From contig CABUBB010000013.1 in NCBI GenBank assembly GCA_902489745.1, forward strand, positions 1-57,305: a stretch of DNA of 57,305 nucleotides. The letters are read 5' to 3'. The stretch is from Metaruminococcus_A sp003150405 (GTDB lineage Bacteria; Bacillota; Clostridia; Oscillospirales; Ruminococcaceae). This document shows, in pieces, positions 34,511 to 40,999 of the stretch (positions are counted from its first letter, which is position 1; the number at the start of each line of letters is the position of its first letter). The notes beneath the pieces were generated by a model that worked only from the letters and a program-made list of their open reading frames with translations, did not search any database and was not told the DNA's origin. The translations under genes and the position numbers were made by a program.

Positions 34511-34544
34511 AACCCCCGGAACCCTGAAGGGCTCCGGGGGTTTT
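34511..34544 (+). terminator. Terminator after the collagen-like gene
   Basis: AACCCCCGGA / TCCGGGGGTT with an inner CCCT/AGGG pair, then TTTTGG. May also end the minus-strand gene at 34636. Confidence 0.82.
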
Positions 34545-34635
34545 GGCGTCCCACGCAGAATTGACGGTGAAAAAATTGACTCAGGGCGGGGGCGCCCAGC
34601 ACGGCATACGCCGAAGCTGTTGAATTGACAGGGAG

Positions 34636-34818
34636 TTATTCGTCGTCCGTCCAAAAGGCTTCGCGCCCCGCTTTGCGCAGCGGCGCAATCACGTCTTCCC
34701 CCAGCGGAACCAGCTCCCGGTTTTGACAGACTCCGGCACTGAGTTGAATGTCGGGCAGGGTACAGCGCCCGCTCTCCCATTGAATGCAGTAACATTCGTC
34801 ACAATAAATTGATTTCAT
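34636..34818 (-). CDS. Small cysteine-rich protein
   Basis: 60 aa from ATG 34818, with AGAGG nine bases upstream. Cysteines at 6, 9, 11, 19 and 31 (YCDECYCIQW ... GRCTLP ... GVCQN) suggest a metal site, loosely like DUF1540-type proteins but not a match I can vouch for. The C-terminal half is acidic. It is divergent from the XRE gene at 34965 and the first TAGTA-N8-TACTA operator lies 63 bases upstream of its start, so it may be under the same control. Function unknown. Confidence 0.55.
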   Translation of the reverse strand: MKSIYCDECYCIQWESGRCTLPDIQLSAGVCQNRELVPLGEDVIAPLRKAGREAFWTDDE

Positions 34819-34880
34819 AAAGCAATTACCTCTGTATATTTTTGAATAAAAAGTACATAAAGTATATCTATGGAATTTCT

Positions 34881-34898
34881 TAGTATATATAAGTACTA
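34881..34898. promoter_or_regulatory. 18-bp operator, copy 1
   Basis: TAGTATATATAAGTACTA: palindromic half-sites TAGTA and TACTA with an 8-base centre. Lies between the divergent small Cys-rich gene and the XRE gene at 34965. Confidence 0.65.
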
Positions 34899-34934
34899 TA
34901 CAAAAGCAAAAAAATAAAACTGTGCTAAATTGTA

Positions 34935-34952
34935 TAGTACAAAAAGGTACTA
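34935..34952. promoter_or_regulatory. 18-bp operator, copy 2
   Basis: TAGTACAAAAAGGTACTA, same half-sites and same 8-base centre; 54 bp after copy 1 and 12 bases upstream of the XRE start at 34965, close to its ribosome binding site. In addition GTACTATACAA (34893-34903) and TTGTATAGTAC (34930-34940) form an 11-bp inverted repeat linking copies 1 and 2. Confidence 0.65.
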
Positions 34953-34964
34953 GGGGGTGGAGCT

Positions 34965-35192
34965 TTGTATTTTCAACGTCTAAAAGACTTGCGCGAAGAC
35001 AAAGATCGCACCCAAGAACAAATCGCCAATATTTTGGGAATTAGTCAAACGGTATATTCGCGTTATGAACGTGGCTTTCAACCAATTCCGCTCCGGCATT
35101 TAATTAAGTTAGCCGACTATTATAATACATCGGTTGATTACATTTTAGGTCGAACAAATTACAATGGGCCACCCATACAGCGGAATTTTTAG
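34965..35192 (+). CDS. Small XRE-family HTH regulator
   Basis: 75 aa from a TTG at 34965 behind GGGGGTGGAG. One Cro/CI-type HTH (LREDKDRTQEQIANILGISQ, then TVYSRYERGFQPIP), ending in DYILGRTN. Closely paralogous to the next gene (35280) and to the one at 26143. Two copies of the TAGTA-N8-TACTA operator sit upstream, so it is probably self-regulated. It and its surroundings are AT-rich relative to the flanking genes, a sign of transfer. Confidence 0.82.
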   Translation: MYFQRLKDLREDKDRTQEQIANILGISQTVYSRYERGFQPIPLRHLIKLADYYNTSVDYILGRTNYNGPPIQRNF

Positions 35193-35244
35193 AACTAATC
35201 AGTTCTAACAAGACCATCATAGCATGAACATGTGGTATTGTCAA

Positions 35245-35262
35245 TAGTATTCATAAGTACTA
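35245..35262. promoter_or_regulatory. 18-bp operator, copy 3
   Basis: TAGTATTCATAAGTACTA, upstream of the second XRE gene (start 35280). Shares TAGTA, TACTA and the ATAAG centre end with copy 1. Confidence 0.65.
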
Positions 35263-35279
35263 GTTGAGGAAGTTGGAAA

Positions 35280-35498
35280 ATGTATTTTCAAAGGCTGAAG
35301 GACCTAAGGGAAGACAATGACCTGCGGCAGCAGGATGTTGCGGCTGTCCTGGGCATTTCCCAAAGTCTGTATTCGCGGTACGAGCGCGGGGAACAGACCA
35401 TACCAATGCCTTATTTATTAAAGCTCGCTGATTTTTACCACACAACCACAGACTACATATTAGGCAGAACCAACCAGAATAAACCAGTTGAACCCTAA
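35280..35498 (+). CDS. Small XRE-family HTH regulator
   Basis: 72 aa, ATG 35280, preceded by GAGGAAG. One HTH: LREDNDLRQQDVAAVLGISQ, SLYSRYERGEQTIP, ending DYILGRTNQNKP. Sister of the gene at 34965, but its coding sequence is GC-richer, so the pair may not be a simple recent tandem duplication. One TAGTA-N8-TACTA operator lies 18 bases upstream. A strong terminator follows at once. Confidence 0.83.
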   Translation: MYFQRLKDLREDNDLRQQDVAAVLGISQSLYSRYERGEQTIPMPYLLKLADFYHTTTDYILGRTNQNKPVEP

Positions 35499-35532
35499 GC
35501 AGGCCGTTTCCATTCATGCGGCCTGCTTTTTC
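35497..35532 (+). terminator. Terminator after the second XRE gene
   Basis: AAGCAGGCCG / CGGCCTGCTT stem, 12-base loop, then TTTTTCG; overlaps the stop codon. Confidence 0.88.
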
Positions 35533-36091
35533 GCGATTAAAAACACAAGCAATACTTCTTATTTGCTTAAAAAATAGGCGTAACTTTTATAAATGTAAAA
35601 AATAACGTTCAATGAGAAAACGTCAAATATAAGCAAACCTATTGCTATTACCTCTATAAGCAGAATGATTAAAAAGCATAGCTTCTTAATTTGCATTAGT
35701 AAAAGCTATAATTATATTTTGCTTGATACAAAAGAAATACTGATAATTAAAACAATAATAGCAGCAAAACTGATAAGATGAATCGCGTTGTTTCTCGATA
35801 CGTGATGGGAAGAAATGGTGTTAAAATATAAACAAAACATATATTGGTTTGTCTTATTTTAAAAAGTTAAACTAATAATATAAGAATTAATGTTGAAAAC
35901 ACATCGGGTTAAAAGTGTTATTTATAGTTGTTATGCTTATAAAACTTCAAAAACAAAAAATACTTATAAAATAAAGCCGCCGCAATGGAATTGAGCAGAG
36001 AAAACAGGAACGCTTTTGCAAAAGGTTGAATCCGGCGGCAATCTGCGGTAAACTATACAGGTATGACAAATAAAGTACGAGAGGGTTTACC
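35533..36091. other. Strongly AT-rich gene-free stretch
   Basis: From ~35,540 to ~35,970 the sequence is markedly AT-rich against GC-rich neighbours. I find no ORF of note, no clear repeat and no phage or transposon gene. It may be a remnant of transferred DNA or a regulatory or silenced region. The AEC gene's promoter probably lies at its right end (a GCGGTAAACTATACAGG run before 36092). Confidence 0.45.
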
Positions 36092-37018
36092 ATGGCGGAA
36101 AGTTTTTTTGAGGTAGCAAGTCAGGTGTTCATCCTGTTTTTGCTGGTCGCAGTCGGCGTTGCCTGCGGCAAAATAAAGATGCTCAACCACAATGCGGTCA
36201 AAGGAATTGCGGATTTTGTTCTCGCCTTTGTCATCCCCTGCGTCATCATCCAGTCCTTCCAGCGGGAGTTTGACGCCTCTATGCTCGCCGGCCTGGGCAT
36301 TGCCACCCTTGCGGCGCTCGCAGTGCACGGCCTGGGCATTCTGCTTGCCCACCTGATTTTTCACGATAAAAACGAGGCCCGCCGTCGGGTGCTGCGCTTT
36401 TCGGTGGTCTTTTCCAACGCGGCCTACATGTCCCTGCCGCTTCAGCAGGCACTGCTGGGAGAGGACGGGGTTTTCTACGGAGCGGCCTATGTGGCCATCT
36501 TCAATCTGCTTCTCTGGAGTTACGGTTTGGTAACCATGAGCGGGGATAAGGAGGCTCTGGCGCCTAAAAAGCTCATCTTAAACCCCGGCGTTGTCAGCAT
36601 TGTCATTGGGTTGGCGCTTTTCCTCGGTTCGGTCACCCTGCCGGAGATTATCCGCATTCCCATCGGCCATCTTGCGGCACTCAACACCCCGCTGCCGATG
36701 ATTATCGTAGGCTTTTACCTTGCAGACGCGCATATCCTCAAGGCGCTCAAGGATGCACGCGCGCATCTTTGTATGCTGCTGCGGCTGATTGTCATCCCGC
36801 TGGCCACCCTCGGCGGCCTGTGGCTCTGCGGTGTGCGCGGTACCCTGCTGGTTTCGGTCGTGGTTGCCGCCAGCGCACCGGTCGCGGCGGCCTCCACCAT
36901 GTTTTCCACCAAGTTTGATCAGGATACCGAACTTTCGGTCAATCTGGTCTCGATCTCCACCCTGTTTTCCATCATCACCATGCCGCTGATCGTCAGCCTT
37001 GCTCAGATGATCGCCTAA
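36092..37018 (+). CDS. AEC-family permease (auxin efflux carrier type)
   Basis: 308 aa with about ten hydrophobic helices in the 5+5 layout of AEC proteins. It opens FILFLLVAVGVACGKIKMLN and has the conserved FVIPCVIIQSF and AAYMSLPLQQALLGEDG segments; the C-terminal half has SAPVAAASTMFSTKFDQD. Probably exports or takes up an organic acid or amino acid; substrate unknown. GGTTTACC-ATG start with a GAGAGGG ribosome binding site. Confidence 0.85.
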   Translation: MAESFFEVASQVFILFLLVAVGVACGKIKMLNHNAVKGIADFVLAFVIPCVIIQSFQREFDASMLAGLGIATLAALAVHGLGILLAHLIFHDKNEARRRVLRFSVVFSNAAYMSLPLQQALLGEDGVFYGAAYVAIFNLLLWSYGLVTMSGDKEALAPKKLILNPGVVSIVIGLALFLGSVTLPEIIRIPIGHLAALNTPLPMIIVGFYLADAHILKALKDARAHLCMLLRLIVIPLATLGGLWLCGVRGTLLVSVVVAASAPVAAASTMFSTKFDQDTELSVNLVSISTLFSIITMPLIVSLAQMIA

Positions 37019-37402
37019 GCCGGACAAGGCGGGCTGCCTTTTGCCCCTTCAGGCAAAGCGGCACGGGCGAACCGCCGTGCGCCGCCAAACCGGACGCCGT
37101 TTTTGTCCGCCGCAGGAATCGGGCGGTTATGAAACAGCGGTGTATATGGGCTGAATGCTGTGCCCGGCGTGAGGCACTGTACCGTTCGGCTTCATGCGCC
37201 GCACAGAGGATTGCCCTTCGGTTTTTCACATATAAAACCGTGGCTGTTGAAACACTGGGGCCTGCCTCTCAGCACAGCAAAAGGGAATGGGGACGCATCT
37301 GGGAATATGTACGCAGATTTTTGCACCGAGAAAACCAAATGGCGAAAGCCGGTTTTGTTCCTCAAAATAGAAAGAGAAATTTTTGCCGCCTGTTGATCCA
37401 AC
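37019..37402. other. Intergenic stretch, no gene seen
   Basis: Follows the AEC gene. Several short GC-rich inverted repeats but no T-run hairpin and no supported ORF. Confidence 0.4.
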
Positions 37403-37431
37403 AAAAAGCAGGCGGAGCATGCTCCACCTGC
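37403..37431 (-). terminator. Terminator of the candidate small RNA
   Basis: Minus strand GCAGGTGGAGCA/TGCTCCGCCTGC, 12-bp stem with one U-G pair, then TTTTTG. Confidence 0.72.
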
Positions 37432-37549
37432 CGAATTTTTTGGGCGAAAAAAAACGCCCGCATTATTACGCAGACGCCTTTGTCAAATAAAAACGATTCA
37501 CTTTAAACAGCCTGCCAGATTCGACAGGATTCTGTCTTTTCTTAGGATG
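37403..37549 (-). ncRNA. Candidate orphan small RNA of about 150 nt
   Basis: On the minus strand a consensus promoter (37556-37584) is followed by ~150 nt and a hairpin with T run. Inside there is no ORF longer than 11 codons (GTG at about 37503, MNRFYLTKASA after an AGG). A small GGGCG-T8-CGCCC hairpin precedes the terminator. I do not recognise it as 6S, SRP, tmRNA or a riboswitch. The terminator is GCAGGTGGAGC ATGCTCCGCCTGC followed by TTTTTG (37403-37431). Confidence 0.5.
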
Positions 37550-37555
37550 GTTGTA

Positions 37556-37584
37556 ATTATAATACGGGTTTTGCAAAAAATCAA
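37556..37584 (-). promoter_or_regulatory. Promoter of the candidate small RNA
   Basis: Minus strand TTGATT (37579-37584), 17-base spacer, perfect TATAAT (37556-37561). Confidence 0.72.
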
Positions 37585-37926
37585 GAGGTTTTTTACAATT
37601 TGTTAGAGGTTTGTAAACGGTTTGTGTTTTTTGTCTAATTTTGATGAAAAATCCGCCTTTGATTTTGTGCTCAAACGCCTTTTACAGCTTCTGGAATTAG
37701 ACACGGATTCGGAATACCGCCCAGTTTGCGACTGCGGCGCGGATTTCCCGTTGTCTTACCGCCGGAATTTCGCAGCCTGTCCAAACCTGTATCGCCGTGG
37801 AAAGCCGCACTTGTTTCATCAGAACCGGAAAGCCGGCGCTTGCTCCGGCATCCTGTTGGGCAATCTCCCCCCTGGCTGAAACGTGTATCTGTTTTCGGCC
37901 CTGTTCCGCCGTTGGGGATCGCGTTT
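37585..37926. other. Intergenic stretch, no gene seen
   Basis: A plus-strand frame at 37622-37879 (85 codons) has no ribosome binding site and does not read like a protein. Nothing else supported. Confidence 0.4.
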
Positions 37927-38217
37927 CTAAAAGGAATCCCCGGTGCTGTCCCGTTCAGCCTCTTCCAGTGCTGCGTGATAAGCCTCTAAAATGTTGTGCT
38001 CCAAATGCTGCCGGGATTCCACCGAGATTGGGTGTACAATATCCCGAAAGACGCCGTTTTCTTCCCGACGGCTCGGCATGGCCACAAACAGCCGTTCCGG
38101 TCCCTGAATGACCTTAATATCGTGAATGGCAATTTCGTCGTTGATGGTCACCGAAACTACGGCGCGCAGCCGCCCCTCAGTGATGAGTTTGCGTACCCGA
38201 ATGTCTGTTATATTCAT
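37927..38217 (-). CDS. spoVG: SpoVG family RNA/DNA-binding regulator
   Basis: 96 aa from ATG 38217 behind AAAAGGGGG. MNITDIRVRKL, AVVSVTINDEIAIHDIKVI and VAMPSRREENGVFRDIVHPI are the SpoVG family signatures. SpoVG is a small dimeric regulator that affects septation, sporulation and virulence genes by binding nucleic acid. Monocistronic, divergent from murC. Length is typical. Confidence 0.95.
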   Translation of the reverse strand: MNITDIRVRKLITEGRLRAVVSVTINDEIAIHDIKVIQGPERLFVAMPSRREENGVFRDIVHPISVESRQHLEHNILEAYHAALEEAERDSTGDSF

Positions 38218-38310
38218 GGTGTGTCCCCCTTTTCTGTATACAGTTTTGAACGGAAATCCAAAAATATACAGCAAAACTGGCCACGAGTGGAAAAGCGTGC
38301 CATTTTTTTG

Positions 38311-38339
38311 TTTATTTACCCATAGGAATGTACTATAAT
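38311..38339 (+). promoter_or_regulatory. Promoter of murC
   Basis: Perfect TATAAT (38334-38339) with a weak -35 TTTATT (38311-38316) 17 bases upstream. The ~130-base leader contains a perfect 9-bp hairpin ATATCATCT-GTT-AGATGATAT (38384-38404). Confidence 0.55.
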
Positions 38340-38474
38340 GATAAACAGATAGAAAATAATTGTCAAATCTGATAGGCGCTGATATATCATCTGTTAGATG
38401 ATATTTTCTCTGCGATAGGCGGCGTTATCACCGCGGGCATGGATTCCCGCCAGATGAAAGGACGGTTTTTCCGT

Positions 38475-39851
38475 ATGACGACCCAGCAAGCAAACCCATT
38501 GAAGGGGAAGAAACACCTCCACTTTATTGGCATTGGCGGTTCCGGCATGTTTCCGCTGGTGCAGATTCTTCATTCACAAGGCTATTTTATCACCGGTTCG
38601 GACAACAATGAGTCCGATATCCTCAAGCTGGTGCGCGGCCTCGGCATTGAGGTTGCAATGGGCCAGCGTGCGGAAAATATTGCGGGTGCGGATTTGATTG
38701 TTTACACCGCCGCCATTATGAACGACAACCCGGAGCTGATTGCAGCAAAGGCAAGCGGTGTGCCGCTCATGGAGCGGGCCGATTTGCTTGGCCTCGTCAC
38801 CGGCTGGTATGACAACGCCATCTGCATTTCCGGCACCCACGGCAAAACCACCACCACCGCCATGCTCACCCAAATCATGATGGACAACGGCAAAGACCCC
38901 ACCGCCGTCATCGGCGGCAAGTTAAAGCGAATTGGCGGTTACGGCCGGGTGGGCCAGTCGGAGGTTATGGTTTGTGAGTCCTGCGAGTTTTGCGATCATT
39001 TTTTAAAGCTCCATCCAGATATTGCGGTGATTCTCAACGTCGATGAGGATCACCTAGACTACTTTAAAAACCTTGAGAATATCATTGCATCCTTCCGTAA
39101 ATTTGCCGGAATGGCCACCAAGGCCGTTTTGATCAATGGGGACGACGTCAATTCCCGAAAGGCGGTTGCCGGGCTGGAAACGGAAAAGCCGGTGCTCACC
39201 TTTGGGCTTAGTGAACAGAACACCTATTATCCGGCCCAAATCACCTCGCTTGGCGGCACAAAGCAGTCCTTTGTGCTCATGAAGCAGGGGGAAAAGCTTG
39301 CGGACATCACCCTTAACATTCCCGGTATGCATAATGTGCTGGACGCTGTTGCCGCCTGCGCCGCAGCGCTCATCGCTGGTGTCCCGGCGGAGGGGCTTGG
39401 CGCTCCTCTTGCGGATTTTTACGGTGCGGGCCGCCGCTTTGAGGTGCTGGGAGAGGTCGGCGGCGTTACTATTATGGACGACTACGCCCATCATCCTGCC
39501 GAGCTTCGTGTCACGCTGGAGGCAGCGAAAAAGCTGCCCTTTCAGCGGGTCTGGGCAGTGTTCCAGCCCTTTACCTATTCCCGTACCAAGCTGCTGTTTA
39601 ACGATTTTGTCGAGGTGCTCCAGATTGCCGACCGGGTTGTTTTGTCCGAGATTATGGGTTCTCGGGAAAAAAACACCTACAATATTTATTCTAAGGATCT
39701 CTGCGAACAAATCCCCGGCAGCGTCTGGTTTAATACCTTTGAGGAGATTAAGGACTACGTCCTCGCCAACGCTGAACCGGGCGATATGGTGATCACCCTG
39801 GGCTGTGGGGACATCTATAAGGCCGCTAAGCTGATGCTTGGCATTCAGTAA
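38475..39851 (+). CDS. murC: UDP-N-acetylmuramate--L-alanine ligase MurC
   Basis: 458 aa from ATG 38475, ten bases after AAAGGACGG; an in-frame ATG at 38439 gives an untypical longer N-terminus. HFIGIGGSGMFPL at the start (UDP-MurNAc binding Rossmann), the ATP loop SGTHGKTTTTAML (~residues 117-129) and DDYAHHPAELRVTL are MurC signatures. It adds L-alanine to UDP-MurNAc, the first step in building the stem peptide. Stands alone here rather than in a dcw cluster. Confidence 0.95.
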   Translation: MTTQQANPLKGKKHLHFIGIGGSGMFPLVQILHSQGYFITGSDNNESDILKLVRGLGIEVAMGQRAENIAGADLIVYTAAIMNDNPELIAAKASGVPLMERADLLGLVTGWYDNAICISGTHGKTTTTAMLTQIMMDNGKDPTAVIGGKLKRIGGYGRVGQSEVMVCESCEFCDHFLKLHPDIAVILNVDEDHLDYFKNLENIIASFRKFAGMATKAVLINGDDVNSRKAVAGLETEKPVLTFGLSEQNTYYPAQITSLGGTKQSFVLMKQGEKLADITLNIPGMHNVLDAVAACAAALIAGVPAEGLGAPLADFYGAGRRFEVLGEVGGVTIMDDYAHHPAELRVTLEAAKKLPFQRVWAVFQPFTYSRTKLLFNDFVEVLQIADRVVLSEIMGSREKNTYNIYSKDLCEQIPGSVWFNTFEEIKDYVLANAEPGDMVITLGCGDIYKAAKLMLGIQ

Positions 39852-40138
39852 TTTGACCGAAACAGTGCGCTGCTCCAATAAACCCCCGCATAAAATGGAT
39901 TGGAACGTGTCCATCCGGCTGTTACTGCACCTCTCCCGGTGTTCCGAGAGGATCGGTGCATAGGGATGCAGAATCCTGACCGTAGAAAGCGCTCTGCTGG
40001 AGCGGAAATGGTGCCGTGTGCCTAAGCGGAACGGCTTTCTGTTTGGGAAACAGCCGATTCATAATTGCTGAGTTTACTTTGAACATTTATCGTGCCGTTT
40101 TGGGGATATGGCACGGGGCATAAACCCAATTCAAACAG
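39852..40138. other. Intergenic stretch with nested hairpins
   Basis: CCTCTC ... GAGAGG nested inside GCA ... TGC at ~39925-39960, and CGTGCC ... GGCACG at 40091-40115. It leads to a strong terminator before the GNAT gene. It might be a structured leader or a small RNA; no family recognised and no clear promoter. Confidence 0.35.
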
Positions 40139-40167
40139 AAAAAGGGCGCAGGAATGCGCCCTTTTTT
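40139..40167 (+). terminator. Terminator upstream of the GNAT gene
   Basis: AAAGGGCGCA-GGAA-TGCGCCCTTT followed by TTT; ends 18 bases before the start codon. Confidence 0.85.
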
Positions 40168-40184
40168 GGAAAGGAGAACTTACT

Positions 40185-40697
40185 ATGGAATGGAAACTGC
40201 GCAAATGGCAGCCTGGAGATGCGCCTTCGATTGCCCGATTCGCGGACAATGAAAAGATTGCGAACAATTTGCGGGATGCTTTCCCGCATCCATACACCCT
40301 GGCCGATGCGGAGCGGTACGTCGGCTCCTGCCTGGACACCGACGAATCCACTGGGTTTCAGCGGGTAATTGAGGTCAATGGGGAGGCCGCGGGGAATATT
40401 TCCATCCAATGCGGCAGCGATGTTTACCGTAAATCTGCCGAGCTTGGTTACTGGCTGGCCGAGCCGTATTGGGGACAGGGGATTATAACAGCCGCCATCC
40501 GGCAAATCTGTAAGGAAACCTTTGCACGGTATGAGATTGTCCGCATTTACGCCGAACCGTTTGCACGCAATGCGGGTTCCCGCTGCGCGTTGGAAAAAGC
40601 GGGTTTCGTGTTGGAGGGTGTCCTGCGCCAGAGCGTCTGCAAAAATGGTGTGTTGGGCGATTCCTGCGTCTATGCTCTCCTGCGTGCGGTGGAGTAA
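40185..40697 (+). CDS. GNAT-family N-acetyltransferase, RimJ/RimL-like
   Basis: 170 aa from ATG 40185 behind AAAGGAGAA (40169-40177); a longer upstream frame reads through the terminator and is rejected. LRKWQPGDAPSIARFADN, ELGYWLAEPYWGQGIITAAI (motif A, about residues 85-104) and AEPFARNAGSRCALEKAGF are typical of the Acetyltransf_3 group that includes RimJ/RimL. Substrate unknown. Its position right behind a terminator suggests either separate transcription from inside the hairpin region or attenuation. Confidence 0.85.
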   Translation: MEWKLRKWQPGDAPSIARFADNEKIANNLRDAFPHPYTLADAERYVGSCLDTDESTGFQRVIEVNGEAAGNISIQCGSDVYRKSAELGYWLAEPYWGQGIITAAIRQICKETFARYEIVRIYAEPFARNAGSRCALEKAGFVLEGVLRQSVCKNGVLGDSCVYALLRAVE

Positions 40698-40941
40698 CCG
40701 GGAGTACCGGCAGATGCAGCGGTACAGAACGAAATAGGAATCGGATGCTTCCTCTGCCCGCCGCAAAAAGGGGATATTTCCCTTTCACTGGTTCAAACGC
40801 CCGAAAGATATGGCGATGCTTGCACATCGCTTGTTCCCGGCCCGTACTCTGTTCATCAGCTGTGTCATGGCCGCTTTTCGGATGGAGCGGTTGCCGGATG
40901 GGAACAGATAAGCCTAATTGTTTGAATGAAATCTATTGCAT
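40698..40941. other. Intergenic stretch, no gene seen
   Basis: GC-rich, no supported ORF or repeat. Confidence 0.4.
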
Positions 40942-40979
40942 CCAAAAGCCCCGGCTGGAATCCCAGCCGGGGCTTTTGG
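40942..40979. terminator. Bidirectional terminator
   Basis: Perfect 17-bp inverted repeat CCAAAAGCCCCGGCTGG / CCAGCCGGGGCTTTTGG with an AATC loop. Ends the GH2 gene on the minus strand and could end the GNAT transcript. Confidence 0.85.
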
Positions 40980-40999
40980 CGGTGTTATATCGAGAAAAA

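Noticed and set aside
37622..37879. 85-codon plus-strand ORF
   Set aside because: No ribosome binding site, no recognisable protein pattern; probably non-coding.
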